Positions 18,307 to 27,964 are shown, counted from the first letter of the stretch. The stretch: DNA of 64,000 nucleotides from Mucilaginibacter sp. (GCF_028288185.1 NZ_JAQBOF010000029.1:62001-126000); one strand, 5' to 3'. A program made the numbers and translations. The notes: generated by a model not told the origin, from the letters alone.

Positions 18307-21018
18307 ATGCACGAAGTAAAATACTTTAAAACTGTAATTACCGTATGTGGTGCGGTTTGTGTGTCTGCGATATTATTCGCCTTTAATAATGTTACCCCAC
18401 CAAAAGCAAGAACATTAAAAGCTAAAACAGCATTAGTTCTTAAAAAGCCCGAGGATAACCGTTTTAAGAAAACCATTTTATACAATGATTTAAACGAACC
18501 GATGGAGCTGGCTGTAGCACCGGATAAGCGGGTGTTTTTTATAGAACGCGCCGGTAATTTCTTTGTTTACGATCCTATCGGCAATAAAACTACGCTGGTA
18601 TATAAATTCCCGGTTAAAGCTGTAGAGAAGATACTACAAGGTATGTTAGGCATGACTATCGACCCAAATTTCAGTACCAATAATTACATCTATTTTTATT
18701 ATTCAACCATGGTTGGCGATGCTTATAAAAATCGTCTTTCGCGCTTCGTAATCAGCAAAACAAGCGTTCTTAATCTCCAATCAGAAAAAGTATTGTTAGA
18801 TGTTCCGTTAGATGCAGAAGTTAGCGCGCATTCGGGCGGTTCTTTAGCATGGGATAAAAACAAAAACTTATACCTATCAACCGGTGACAATACCGTTCCT
18901 TTTGAATCAGAGGGCTATGCGCCTATCGATAGCAGACCGGGCCGCTCTACCTTCGACGCGGAACGTTCGGCAGGAAATACCAATGATCTGCGCGGTAAAG
19001 TGCTGCGTATTCATCCCGAAGCAAATGGAACATACACTATACCAGACGGAAATCTTTTCGCTAAAGGAACGCCTAAAGCCCTGCCCGAAATTTATGTGAT
19101 GGGCTGCCGTAATCCGTACCGGATATCTGTCGACCAGGAAACTTCTACACTATACTGGGGCGAAGTAGGCCCGGATGCCGGCACAAAGGGCAAACAGGGG
19201 CCGCGTGGTTATGATGAAATTAACCAGGCTAAAAAAGCTGGCAATTTTGGCTGGCCATATTTTGTAGGCGATAACCAGCCTTACAATAAATATGATTTTG
19301 CAACTAAAACTGTTGGTGAGCTTTATGATGTTAACGCTCCGGAAAACCTATCATCTAACAATACAGGGATGAGAATTTTGCCACCGGCACAAAAAGCGCT
19401 GGTTTGGTTCCCTTATGATACTTCGCCTGAGTTCCCGATACTGGGCAAAGGCGGCAGGTGTATTATTGGCGGACCGGTTTATCATTATGACAAAAATTTA
19501 AAATCGTCAACCAAATTTCCTGAGTACTATGATAAAGTATTATTTGTAGGCGATTATATGCGTAGCTGGATATTCGGCGTACGTATGGATGAAAATCAGA
19601 ACTACCAAAGCCTTGAACAACTAATGGAAACCAACGGTGACTTTAGAAGGCCGATAGACATGAAGTTTGGCCCTGAAGGATCATTTTATGTATTGGAATA
19701 TGGCTCTGCTTATGGATTAGATAACCCTGATGCTCGTTTAGTTCGTGTAGATTATAATGGCGGCAACCGTGCGCCTGTAGCCAAAATAGCAACTCAGGAT
19801 ACTATTGGCTTAATACCTTACCAAGTAGCGTTGGGCCAAAAAAGCTTCGATTATGATACTGGTGACAAGTTAACTTATACCTGGTTATTAAACGGTAAAA
19901 CCGTAATATCAAAAGCAGAGAGCCCTGTTTATACCTTCCGCAAAAACGGTATATACAAAATAACTTTAAAGGTTACTGATGCCGCCGGAAAAAGCTCGAC
20001 AGATAGTAAAGTAATTAAAGTGGGTAATACGTTGCCACAAGTTGTTATCACTTCAACTGCTAATAGCAGCTTCTTCTTCCCTACCCAACAGGACTTTAAT
20101 TATAAAGTATCTATCAAAGATCATGAGGACAAAATTATCGACATTAAAAGAGCTAAAATAAACCTCAGCTATATTGCAAAGGTTGAGAACAATGCCAATC
20201 TTATCGGTCACCAGGAAATAGCGCCAACTTATAATTATGGCAAGGCTCTAATGGCTAAAAGCGATTGCAAAGCCTGTCACCAGGTATATACAAAGGTGCT
20301 TGGGCCACCATTTGTTGAAGTGGCAAAACACTATGCCGGCAATAAAGATGCCGTTGATCTGTTAGCCAACAAAATCATAAAAGGCGGCAACGGTGTTTGG
20401 GGCGAACATGCCATGAGCGCGCACCCGCAACTGAGCAAGGATGATGCGTCAGAAATTGTGAAATACATTTTAACACTAAACAACCAAAAGGCTACTGTAA
20501 TGCTGCCACAACAAGGTATAGTTACTTTAAAAGACCATTCAAGCAATCCGGATGCCGGCAGATATATCTTGACTGCTTCATACACCGATAAAGGTGGTGC
20601 CATAACGCCGCTTACTACAATCCAAGCAGTTGTATTGCGCCCGGCTAAAGTATATGCTAATGATGTGGATATGTATAGCAACATCCCTAAACGAAACAAA
20701 GTAATTACCGTGGCCGATGACCAAGCTTATTTTGTATTGAAAAATATCGACCTGAAAAACATCAGCCAGCTTACTTATAACTACTCGGCAAGAAACCTGG
20801 ACGGTACAATTGAAGTACATACCGATTCGCCAACAGGAACGGTTGTAAGTACCCTAAACTTTACCGGAGTGCCAAGCGGAAATAAACTTAATGAGCAAAG
20901 CACATCAATAACTGATCCGCAAGGAAACCATGATCTTTATTTTGTTTTCACCAAAAGCCCTGCAAACAGCAAAGGTTGGATAAATCTGGAATGGGTAAAT
21001 TTTGATATGGCTAAATAG
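18307..21018 (+). CDS. Secreted PQQ-type sugar dehydrogenase fused to PKD domain and cytochrome c
   Basis: This 903-residue exported protein has a hydrophobic N-terminal signal or anchor. A six-bladed GSDH-type propeller (about 50-490) includes SAHSGGSLAWDKNKNLYLS, GRNP-like CRNPYRIS and GEVGPD motifs typical of soluble aldose dehydrogenases. A PKD domain (about 495-575) follows, then a class I cytochrome c with C654-K-A-C657-H658 and a probable axial Met near 703 (HAMSAH). A C-terminal region (about 770-903) resembles family 6-like carbohydrate-binding sandwiches and ends WINLEWVNFDM. The layout implies sugar or carbohydrate oxidation with electrons passed directly to the attached haem. The substrate and the use of PQQ are inferred. 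Confidence 0.85.
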   Translation: MHEVKYFKTVITVCGAVCVSAILFAFNNVTPPKARTLKAKTALVLKKPEDNRFKKTILYNDLNEPMELAVAPDKRVFFIERAGNFFVYDPIGNKTTLVYKFPVKAVEKILQGMLGMTIDPNFSTNNYIYFYYSTMVGDAYKNRLSRFVISKTSVLNLQSEKVLLDVPLDAEVSAHSGGSLAWDKNKNLYLSTGDNTVPFESEGYAPIDSRPGRSTFDAERSAGNTNDLRGKVLRIHPEANGTYTIPDGNLFAKGTPKALPEIYVMGCRNPYRISVDQETSTLYWGEVGPDAGTKGKQGPRGYDEINQAKKAGNFGWPYFVGDNQPYNKYDFATKTVGELYDVNAPENLSSNNTGMRILPPAQKALVWFPYDTSPEFPILGKGGRCIIGGPVYHYDKNLKSSTKFPEYYDKVLFVGDYMRSWIFGVRMDENQNYQSLEQLMETNGDFRRPIDMKFGPEGSFYVLEYGSAYGLDNPDARLVRVDYNGGNRAPVAKIATQDTIGLIPYQVALGQKSFDYDTGDKLTYTWLLNGKTVISKAESPVYTFRKNGIYKITLKVTDAAGKSSTDSKVIKVGNTLPQVVITSTANSSFFFPTQQDFNYKVSIKDHEDKIIDIKRAKINLSYIAKVENNANLIGHQEIAPTYNYGKALMAKSDCKACHQVYTKVLGPPFVEVAKHYAGNKDAVDLLANKIIKGGNGVWGEHAMSAHPQLSKDDASEIVKYILTLNNQKATVMLPQQGIVTLKDHSSNPDAGRYILTASYTDKGGAITPLTTIQAVVLRPAKVYANDVDMYSNIPKRNKVITVADDQAYFVLKNIDLKNISQLTYNYSARNLDGTIEVHTDSPTGTVVSTLNFTGVPSGNKLNEQSTSITDPQGNHDLYFVFTKSPANSKGWINLEWVNFDMAK

Positions 21019-21029
21019 AATAGGTTCTT

Positions 21030-21079
21030 ACCCCAAATGATTAACCAATATTATATTTATTACGGTAATCATTTGGGGT
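21030..21079. terminator. Inverted repeat spanning the 3' end of the GlxA-type regulator gene
   Basis: A 14-bp perfect inverted repeat (21030-21043 and 21066-21079, core CCCCAAATGATTA) straddles the stop codon of the minus-strand regulator. One arm lies inside its last codons. It can form a hairpin between convergent genes. Confidence 0.55.
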
Positions 21080-22009
21080 CATTCCTGTTATTTTTTTGAA
21101 CAGATCCCTAAAGGTTTTGACATCAGTGTAACCTACTTCAAACATTACTTCCTGGATAGATTTCCGGCCTATTTCTAATTGTTTTTTGGTTGCTTCGATC
21201 TTTACTTGCTGTATATACTCTAAAACCGTATCGCGGGTAGCTTTTTTAAACCTTCGTTCAAATGTGCGGCGCGTTATGTTGAAATGTGCTGCTATCTGAT
21301 CTATAGCCAACCTATCCGCATAATGCTGCTCAATAAACTCCTGGGCGCTAAGGATGGTTTTATCTTTATGATTTTTTTGCCCATGGAAAACAATAAAGGG
21401 AGATTGGTCTGTCCTATCCAGATCAACAACAAAAAATTTTGCGATATAGATGACAGTTTCCCGATTGGTGTATTTTTCTACAAGGTATAAAAGTAGATTC
21501 CAGTAAGCATTGTTACCACCGCTTGAATATAACCCATGTTCGTGCGTAATCACCTTTTCATCCACCAAATTCACATCCGGGTAATAGTACCTAAACTCGT
21601 TAGCATAAGCCCAATGCGTGGTACATTCTCGTCCGCTTAACAGGCCGGTATAAGCCAGCAAGAAAGCACCGGTACACAAACTTGCAACCGCGGCACCGTT
21701 TTTATATTGCTCCGTTATCCAGGTGGCATAGTCCTTATTTAAATAAGTACCGGCAAGGGCATCTCCTGTTAGTGATGGGATAATAACCAGGTCAGTATGC
21801 GTAATCGCGGTGATCATCAAATCAGGCTTTATGGAAAACATACCGTTATTATTTTGCACCTCTTCATTTAAGCCGATTAGTTTAACCTGAAATACCGGCG
21901 CTTTCCCCACTCTCTCCAATACTTCATTTACGGTCTTTAACACATAACATGTATCGGTTATTGAGGCCATGACGGCATTTTTTAGCACTAAAATTGAAAC
22001 GTCAATCAT
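21041..22009 (-). CDS. GlxA-type transcriptional regulator (DJ-1/PfpI plus AraC domain)
   Basis: This 322-residue protein joins a DJ-1/PfpI-like domain (about 1-175) to a C-terminal AraC helix-turn-helix pair (about 220-320). The first domain has ASLCTGAFLLAYTGLLSGRE, whose Cys sits in the nucleophile elbow. The second has FNITRRTFERRFKKAT and the closing GMTPNDYR motif. Such proteins are DNA-binding activators whose DJ-1-like domain senses a small molecule. It is divergent from the VOC gene at 22124, a likely target. The effector is unknown. Confidence 0.9.
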   Translation of the reverse strand: MIDVSILVLKNAVMASITDTCYVLKTVNEVLERVGKAPVFQVKLIGLNEEVQNNNGMFSIKPDLMITAITHTDLVIIPSLTGDALAGTYLNKDYATWITEQYKNGAAVASLCTGAFLLAYTGLLSGRECTTHWAYANEFRYYYPDVNLVDEKVITHEHGLYSSGGNNAYWNLLLYLVEKYTNRETVIYIAKFFVVDLDRTDQSPFIVFHGQKNHKDKTILSAQEFIEQHYADRLAIDQIAAHFNITRRTFERRFKKATRDTVLEYIQQVKIEATKKQLEIGRKSIQEVMFEVGYTDVKTFRDLFKKITGMTPNDYRNKYNIG

Positions 22010-22123
22010 GGGTTAAAGGTAATAACATTTATTGTCGCAATACCCTACTTCATATTGTCGTATTACCATACCTTACTATAAAATTATGGAACCTATCTTT
22101 GTTAAAACAAAATTAAAATCGAC

Positions 22124-22558
22124 ATGATCAGCATTAATCCTTATTTCAACTTCATGGGCAATACAGAAGATGCCATGAACTTTTACAAATCTGTATTTGG
22201 CGGCGAGTTTACTGCCTTTCAACGTTTTACGGATAGCCCCGGCCATGAAAAAATGCCTAAAAATGAACAGTCAAAAATAATGCATGTTTCCCTGCCTATG
22301 GGCCCATCTAATGCAATAATGGCGACAGACACACTGGAATCAATGGGCATGGAACTAACTATAGGTAATAATTTTTATCTATGTGTAAACACAGAAAGTA
22401 AGGAAGAAACAGCTAAATTTTTTAATAAACTAGCCGAAGACGGTCAGATAGAAATGCCATTGAACGAAACTTTTTGGGGTGGCTATTGCGGCATGTGTCG
22501 CGATAAATTTGGTTTACAATGGATGATAACCTATGATATGAAACTGGCTGATAAATAA
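22124..22558 (+). CDS. VOC (PhnB/glyoxalase-like) protein
   Basis: This 144-residue cytoplasmic protein has the duplicated beta-alpha-beta-beta-beta modules of the vicinal oxygen chelate fold. It starts ISINPYFNFMGNTEDAMNFY, which is characteristic of PhnB-like members. The C-terminal half has FWGGYCGMCRDKFGLQWMI, where relatives carry metal ligands. The family includes demethylubiquinone-like and glyoxalase-like enzymes and many of unknown role. It is divergent from the AraC/DJ-1 regulator, which may control it. No specific reaction can be assigned. Confidence 0.85.
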   Translation: MISINPYFNFMGNTEDAMNFYKSVFGGEFTAFQRFTDSPGHEKMPKNEQSKIMHVSLPMGPSNAIMATDTLESMGMELTIGNNFYLCVNTESKEETAKFFNKLAEDGQIEMPLNETFWGGYCGMCRDKFGLQWMITYDMKLADK

Positions 22559-22603
22559 AATGAAAGGCCCGGTAATTTTATTAGTTACCGGGCCTTTCAT
22601 TTT
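22557..22603. terminator. Bidirectional terminator between VOC and GH43 genes
   Basis: A 19-bp perfect stem (22557-22575 and 22585-22603, core GAAAGGCCCGGTAA) flanked by A and T tracts sits between the convergent genes. Confidence 0.9.
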
Positions 22604-22614
22604 ATACTAATCTG

Positions 22615-23649
22615 CTATTTTCTAATAACCGGCCAACCATTTTCCCAATCCAATTTGTCTATCCCCAGGCGAGGGTAAGTAGTAGTATAGGCGTGATAGG
22701 CAATGTAATCTACGCCATCAAAAGTTTCTACAGAGTTGTGACCACGCGCGTAAAAAACTTTATTATCGCCGGTATCGCCACCGAGCAATAAGGTGCCACC
22801 GCCTTTCGTCATACTTTTTCCATCCTTATCCAAATACGGCCCGGTTATTTTTTCAGAACGACCAATCCTTATATTATACGTGCTTTTTATACCCGAGCAG
22901 CAGCTGTCCCATGATACAAACAAGTAATAAAAACTACCTTTTTTAAAGATGAATGGCGCTTCAATTTCTGCATTTCCAGGTTCGGGGTCGGTATATTTAT
23001 AATCGCGCGGTCCGCGACTGGCTATGGTGTACCACTCTTGCGGTTCAGCAGGCGTTTTAAAATCGGCACTTAGCTTAACCAGTTTTAAGCCATCCCAATG
23101 CGATCCAAAACTTAACCAGGGCGTTCCATCGTCATCAACAGCTAAATTGGGGTCTATGGCGTTCCAATCATCGCGCCCGGTTACTGATTGCAGCACCATG
23201 CCACCATCAACCCATTTATAATCTTTTGATTTTACATCAAGCGTTTTATTGGTAGCCATACCAATTACAGAAGTATTTTTACCAAAAATGGATGTAGCAT
23301 AATACAAATACCATAAACCATTATGAAAACTAATATCAGGAGCCCAAAAGCCAAGCCCCTTAAAACTGGGTAGCTTTTGTGCAACCCAAGTGGGCACTAC
23401 GGAAAAAACCGATGGTTGCTTAGTCCATGTTTTCATATCCTTTGACGACCATATCTGTATGCCACCGCCTGTAAAATAAATATAATAAGTATCGCCCTCT
23501 TTAGCCATGCATGGGTCATGCACGTTTGGATCTGTAGTTAAATCACCCACCTGGAAATGTCCGCGTATATTTGGTATGGTTGTTGGCTGTTGAGCTTGTA
23601 TTTTAAGACTACAAGCTAGTAACAGGGCGATAAATAATTTACTTTTCAT
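22615..23649 (-). CDS. GH43 family glycosidase (arabinan/arabinoside type)
   Basis: This 344-residue secreted protein has a signal peptide ending IQAQ (residue 20) and a five-bladed propeller. Asp45 in VHDP is the probable general base, the Asp in NAIDPNLAVDDDG the pKa modulator, and the Glu in NAEIEAPFIF the acid. WLSFGSHWDG is also typical of the endo-arabinanase-like branch. The ATG at 23649 is chosen over one at 23676, because it begins the signal peptide and avoids overlap with the upstream gene. It lies 5 bp after the lyase-like gene, so they form an operon. The likely substrate is arabinan or an arabinose-substituted glycan; exact specificity is not visible. Confidence 0.88.
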   Translation of the reverse strand: MKSKLFIALLLACSLKIQAQQPTTIPNIRGHFQVGDLTTDPNVHDPCMAKEGDTYYIYFTGGGIQIWSSKDMKTWTKQPSVFSVVPTWVAQKLPSFKGLGFWAPDISFHNGLWYLYYATSIFGKNTSVIGMATNKTLDVKSKDYKWVDGGMVLQSVTGRDDWNAIDPNLAVDDDGTPWLSFGSHWDGLKLVKLSADFKTPAEPQEWYTIASRGPRDYKYTDPEPGNAEIEAPFIFKKGSFYYLFVSWDSCCSGIKSTYNIRIGRSEKITGPYLDKDGKSMTKGGGTLLLGGDTGDNKVFYARGHNSVETFDGVDYIAYHAYTTTYPRLGIDKLDWENGWPVIRK

Positions 23650-23654
23650 GTGGA

Positions 23655-25529
23655 TTATTTTGAATCTTTGGGCCATTGCGCCAATGGTTTAGTTTGTTGG
23701 CTGACTTGAATGGATTGGCTTTGCGGAACAAGCATTACATTAATATTTCCTTTTGTATGTGCTGGTATTTTCATTTCCAAACCAACAATGCCAGTACCAG
23801 GATTTGGTGCATCATAGTCCATCTTTGGCGCGGTAGACCATGCTTTAACTTCGACAGGAAAAGTACCTGATGCCTGCAACAATAATGTTTTTCCATCCTT
23901 TGTTAACGATGCCGAGTTTTTACCAGTGACATTAATATTAGCCCCTGTAACCATAGACCATCGTACTGTTATGCTATCTGATAAAGATTCCAACTCATCT
24001 CTCACCAAAACATATTTTTGATCGATAATTGCTATCCCACGGATGGCCTTGGCTACTTTTTGACTATACAGCGAAGTTAGATCTACCACTGTATTTTTAA
24101 ATACCGGCTTAACTGATGAACTAATAATAGTTGCCGAACCTTTAACCTCCTGCAAACCATCATCAATAGTTAAGGTACTATGATTAAAGTTATTGTATCG
24201 CAGTATCTGCCAGCGTTGCGAGTTTTGTTTATTATTCCATAGATCAACCTTTTTAGATTCTAATGATTCATAATCTTGCATACCCAGGTCTATTCCCCAG
24301 CGCACGCCATCTGCTTCCATAACAAACGACCCTGCATCCATGTGGGCATGATTTACGGATGGTGAGCCTGCTTTTAGGCCTACAAATATAGCATTAGGAT
24401 CATCCCATGATGTACGCATCATAGCTACCGGGTTTAACCCGCCTCCTACCCACATGGTAGCTTTAGGCTTGGTAATTTTATCCAGTTGCAAGCCTTTGGC
24501 CCATATTAAAGTAGCGGGTAATAGCCTGTTTCTTGATACCGCACGTGTATCCAACTGCACTTTTTCCGTCCACAACAGTGAGGGATCATGCAACTTATTA
24601 GCAAACCAAAACATAGCCGGGTTAAACTCTTGTCCTGTGCCTGCATCAGAATAATTAAAGGCCTGGCCTTTAATGCCTGTCATGTTCTCCAAATATCCTG
24701 GGGTTTTTAAAAAGCCGGGCTTTGCCGACAAACCGAAATCTTTACCAAATGCGGTTTCCAAAGCGCTTATCAGCATGACATTAAAAGATGTTCCGTATTC
24801 CCAATAACCATAACCTTCGGGATAAGCCCCATCAGGTTTATAGGCCTGCATGGGCAGGTCAACAGATATGATCGCACGGTTTATCATTTGAACTGAAAGG
24901 TCAGGGTGATCTTCGTAAGTGGCTAGCGCACCGTAAGTAATACCTGCATTGCAAACCTGGTTCCAATTGTTGTTAACTGCTAGCCAGTAATTGTAAGCCT
25001 TGTCTGTAGATGTGTTGATACCTTTATTTAATATGGCATCCTTAACTAAAGCTTTTGTACTTTCTGAGAGATCATTATATAGCCAATCATATCCTATAGA
25101 TACCGCCATCGTCATCTCCCCAACGTCTAAATAATGAGTTGGGTTCCAGTCAGCGAAAGAAGATACTGCGATCAATTCTTTTTGTGCCTGTTGCAGATAG
25201 AGGCTATTATGTGTCATTCTGTAGCCATACGACAAATAGAATATCCTGTGGATAGCTTCTCTTGAAACATCTAGTAGCCGCTTGCCAATTTTTTTGTATT
25301 GTAATGGTGCGATATTGATCATAGCATCACAATTTTTGAGAATAGCCTGGTGAATTTTTAATAAGCTGGCATCTGCATTTATAGATATTAACAATTCTTT
25401 GTCCTGTCCTTTCAATAATAAAAGCCGGGGATGATCAGGGATTTTATCAGCAGTTGATAATACCTGAGCATAAGTAAAACAGGTTACACAAATAAGGATG
25501 ATAGTTAATAGATATCTAAATATTTTCAT
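23655..25529 (-). CDS. Heparinase II/III-like polysaccharide lyase family protein
   Basis: This 624-residue secreted protein has a signal peptide ending TYAQ (residue 22). An alpha/alpha toroid (about 30-370) contains NNWNQVCNAG and PEGYGYWEYGTSF, the residues that line the active site in alginate and heparin lyases of this fold. A beta-sandwich follows with HAHMDAGSFVMEADGVRWGI, a metal and His motif of heparinase II/III proteins. Lyases of this group cleave uronate-containing polysaccharides by beta-elimination. Pairing with a GH43 enzyme suggests a pectin-like or other acidic, arabinose-bearing glycan. Substrate is inference. Confidence 0.82.
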   Translation of the reverse strand: MKIFRYLLTIILICVTCFTYAQVLSTADKIPDHPRLLLLKGQDKELLISINADASLLKIHQAILKNCDAMINIAPLQYKKIGKRLLDVSREAIHRIFYLSYGYRMTHNSLYLQQAQKELIAVSSFADWNPTHYLDVGEMTMAVSIGYDWLYNDLSESTKALVKDAILNKGINTSTDKAYNYWLAVNNNWNQVCNAGITYGALATYEDHPDLSVQMINRAIISVDLPMQAYKPDGAYPEGYGYWEYGTSFNVMLISALETAFGKDFGLSAKPGFLKTPGYLENMTGIKGQAFNYSDAGTGQEFNPAMFWFANKLHDPSLLWTEKVQLDTRAVSRNRLLPATLIWAKGLQLDKITKPKATMWVGGGLNPVAMMRTSWDDPNAIFVGLKAGSPSVNHAHMDAGSFVMEADGVRWGIDLGMQDYESLESKKVDLWNNKQNSQRWQILRYNNFNHSTLTIDDGLQEVKGSATIISSSVKPVFKNTVVDLTSLYSQKVAKAIRGIAIIDQKYVLVRDELESLSDSITVRWSMVTGANINVTGKNSASLTKDGKTLLLQASGTFPVEVKAWSTAPKMDYDAPNPGTGIVGLEMKIPAHTKGNINVMLVPQSQSIQVSQQTKPLAQWPKDSK

Positions 25530-25571
25530 ACAAAATTGTTAAAGCAGAACGCCAGGTAATTATTGGTTAAA

Positions 25572-25631
25572 TTATACAATTAATACAATTTATGGATGAA
25601 TTTAGTTGTAAATTTTGCATTATTGTACAAT
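25572..25631. promoter_or_regulatory. Repeated TACAATT motifs between lyase operon and AraC gene
   Basis: The 126-bp divergent spacer carries TTATACAATT (25572-25581), AATACAATTT (25582-25591) and the palindrome ATTGTACAAT (25622-25631). These repeats are candidate sites for the adjacent AraC regulator. Confidence 0.35.
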
Positions 25632-25655
25632 TATCATTCATAATAGCCAATAATT

Positions 25656-26540
25656 ATGAAACCTATATTACGAAAAGTAGACAGCGGAAATAATTCATTT
25701 AGTATAAGGGAAGACATTTATCCTTTCCTATACAATCACTGGCATTATCACCCCGAAATTGAACTGACTTTTATCAGAAAAGGCACCGGTGTACGATTAG
25801 TAGGCGATAGCATGGCGCCGTTTGAGGACGGCGATTTGATCTTACTAGGCTCTAACCTGCCACACATGTGGCGCAGCGATTCTATCTACTTTAAAAATAT
25901 CCCTACACTAAATATTGAAGCTATAGCCATACATTTTAAGGAAGACTTTTGGGGTGCAGCATTTATGCAACTGCCTGAGTTAAAACCGATCAAGGAAATG
26001 CTGGATCTATCCAAACGAGGGCTTAGAATAGTAGGCAATACAAGGGACGTAGTGATAGATGAAATGGAGAAAAATATTCACGTATCTGGCTCAAAACGGA
26101 TTGAGTTTTTGTTAGGAATATTGGATACCATTAGCCGTACTGGTGAGTACGTTTTACTATCAACCCCCGGCTTTAATAAAACTTATGACTTGACTACTAC
26201 TGATAAGATAAACCTGATATATACGTATACCTTTAATAATTTTAAGAACCCCATCTCCATTAAAGAAGCGGCCGAGGCAGCTAATCTTAGTCCTAACTCT
26301 TTTTGCCGTTATTTTAAAACCCGTACACTTAAAACCTACTGGCAATTTTTACTGGAGATACGGATTGGCTATGCCTGCAAATTGCTAATTGAAAACCAAA
26401 AGTCGGTTGCTCAAATTTGTTATGAGTGTGGATTTAATAACTTGTCAAACTTTAACAGGCAATTTAAATCGCTGCTTAAAATAACGCCATTACAATACGC
26501 AAAATCATACACAGAACACGTACACACTTTTGCGGGCTAA
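25656..26540 (+). CDS. AraC family regulator with cupin sensor domain
   Basis: This 294-residue protein has an N-terminal cupin-like sugar-sensing part. HWHYHPEIELTFI (about residues 29-41) and the downstream LLGSNLPHMW motif are typical of AraC regulators that respond to carbohydrates. The C-terminal double helix-turn-helix ends with the signature CGFNNLSNFNRQFK and ITPLQY. It diverges from the lyase/GH43 operon and probably activates it. It is followed by a long palindromic repeat. Confidence 0.9.
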   Translation: MKPILRKVDSGNNSFSIREDIYPFLYNHWHYHPEIELTFIRKGTGVRLVGDSMAPFEDGDLILLGSNLPHMWRSDSIYFKNIPTLNIEAIAIHFKEDFWGAAFMQLPELKPIKEMLDLSKRGLRIVGNTRDVVIDEMEKNIHVSGSKRIEFLLGILDTISRTGEYVLLSTPGFNKTYDLTTTDKINLIYTYTFNNFKNPISIKEAAEAANLSPNSFCRYFKTRTLKTYWQFLLEIRIGYACKLLIENQKSVAQICYECGFNNLSNFNRQFKSLLKITPLQYAKSYTEHVHTFAG

Positions 26541-26562
26541 GACCTAATGTCATTAAATAAAA

Positions 26563-26652
26563 ATGTCATTTCGACCAAAGGAAGAAATCTATACATAGAC
26601 TGGAAACCCTGCTTAGCGGTGTATAGTTCTCTCCCTTTGGTCGGGATGACAT
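26563..26652. repeat. Large palindromic intergenic repeat
   Basis: Arms of 32 bp at 26563-26594 and 26621-26652 match at 27 of 32 positions when one is complemented. They begin ATGTCATTTCGACCAAAG and its partner. Mismatches that differ between arms are transitions or isolated, as in interspersed palindromes of this phylum. It lies between the convergent AraC gene and the lipoprotein gene. Confidence 0.8.
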
Positions 26653-26692
26653 CGCTCTTAGTTCAATAACATAAGCTAAGGCCGAGCCTGTA

Positions 26693-27925
26693 TTATTTAA
26701 ATACAGACTCCGCATCAGCTAATGAAATACCTAATACTGTTTTTGCAATAGCATCTAAAGATGCTTTATCTCCGGTAAAATGATATACCTGGTGACGATG
26801 TCTCAAACTCCTGCCGGGAGTTAGAAAAGCAGCCGGCGAAACGCTTTCGATCTCATAGAATGGCCCCATTTGGCTGCCGTTGGCCAGCGGGCCATCATTG
26901 TAGGCATTTACCGCGTCACCGCTTAATGGGTCTCTATCTGTTCGCCACTCCTGGTTTAAATAAAGGCCCTTGTTATCTACATCAAATTTGGCAATGGTTA
27001 ACACATTGTTCTCTGCATCATAACTTCCAATTACCGGCATCGCTCTTTTTGGTGTGATACCCAACTTACCTCTTGATTTCCCATCAGCTTTAAAGAAAAG
27101 GATATTGTTTTTAAAAACTATACGGTCAGCTGGTATTTGTCCAAAGTAATCTGTAGTAGCAATTTTAGCGGTTTGGGCATCGTTGTAAGGAATAATGATC
27201 ACAACTTTTGGCGATGGGGTAAACATATCCAAATTCCACATACATGGCGCGCCGGTTTTTTCGTCCCATGCAAAGTTACCGATATTGGTTAAATTGTTGG
27301 TTGCCTGGAAACCTACAACTTTGGTTTTGTTGTCTAATTTAATTCCCAACTCCATCTCAATAGCCACATTTTCAAAGATACTTATATCACGATCGACCTT
27401 TATTTTAAGCTGCGTACCGGCATAATTTTGCAGGCTCATATCTTTGGTCATCATTACCTTTTTTTCATTAGCCGTTACCACATTCCAGGCTTCTGTATCA
27501 AATGCTTTAGGCGTATGCCAATACGGAAAATCCATTTTGGTACGCGGTTTAAAAAACAGCGAAAATTTGCCGCCTTCGGGGCCTAACCATAAACGATTCT
27601 CGCTGCCATAAGCGTTCATATGCGAGTCGGTATCAGCTTTAAATGTTTTATAATTGATCCAACCAAAGCTTCTTCCTTGTAAACTATCAGCAGTCGAGGT
27701 AAAAACCTTGCCCTGGTATTTGGCAGAAACAATAACCTGCGCCTTGCCATCGGCACTTTTTAATACAAATACACTATCGTTCTTTTTCAGAAAGTCAAGG
27801 TCATACCCAAATGTTCCTTTTTCAAAAGTGTTGCTATTGGCATCTTTCTTACCATTCATCTGGCAGGAAGATAAAGTTGCAGCAATAGCAATTACCGCGT
27901 AGTTCAATTTCAATTTATTGCTCAT
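26693..27925 (-). CDS. Uncharacterised secreted lipoprotein (possibly DUF6786)
   Basis: This 410-residue protein has a lipoprotein signal with SSC at residues 19-21, so it is anchored in a membrane. The rest looks like an all-beta sandwich with many Trp/Gly turns and no motif that I can tie to a catalytic family. The start of the mature part suggests similarity to the DUF6786 group, but this is recollection. It is the last gene of the six-gene operon with GH172, GH116 and the pentonate-type enzymes, 39 bp after the FAH-like gene. This location implies a role in handling the same glycan or its sugar, perhaps as a mutarotase-like or binding protein. Confidence 0.6.
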   Translation of the reverse strand: MSNKLKLNYAVIAIAATLSSCQMNGKKDANSNTFEKGTFGYDLDFLKKNDSVFVLKSADGKAQVIVSAKYQGKVFTSTADSLQGRSFGWINYKTFKADTDSHMNAYGSENRLWLGPEGGKFSLFFKPRTKMDFPYWHTPKAFDTEAWNVVTANEKKVMMTKDMSLQNYAGTQLKIKVDRDISIFENVAIEMELGIKLDNKTKVVGFQATNNLTNIGNFAWDEKTGAPCMWNLDMFTPSPKVVIIIPYNDAQTAKIATTDYFGQIPADRIVFKNNILFFKADGKSRGKLGITPKRAMPVIGSYDAENNVLTIAKFDVDNKGLYLNQEWRTDRDPLSGDAVNAYNDGPLANGSQMGPFYEIESVSPAAFLTPGRSLRHRHQVYHFTGDKASLDAIAKTVLGISLADAESVFK

Positions 27926-27964
27926 TTCTTTATCAGTTTATATTGGTTATAGCTTAAAAATGAA

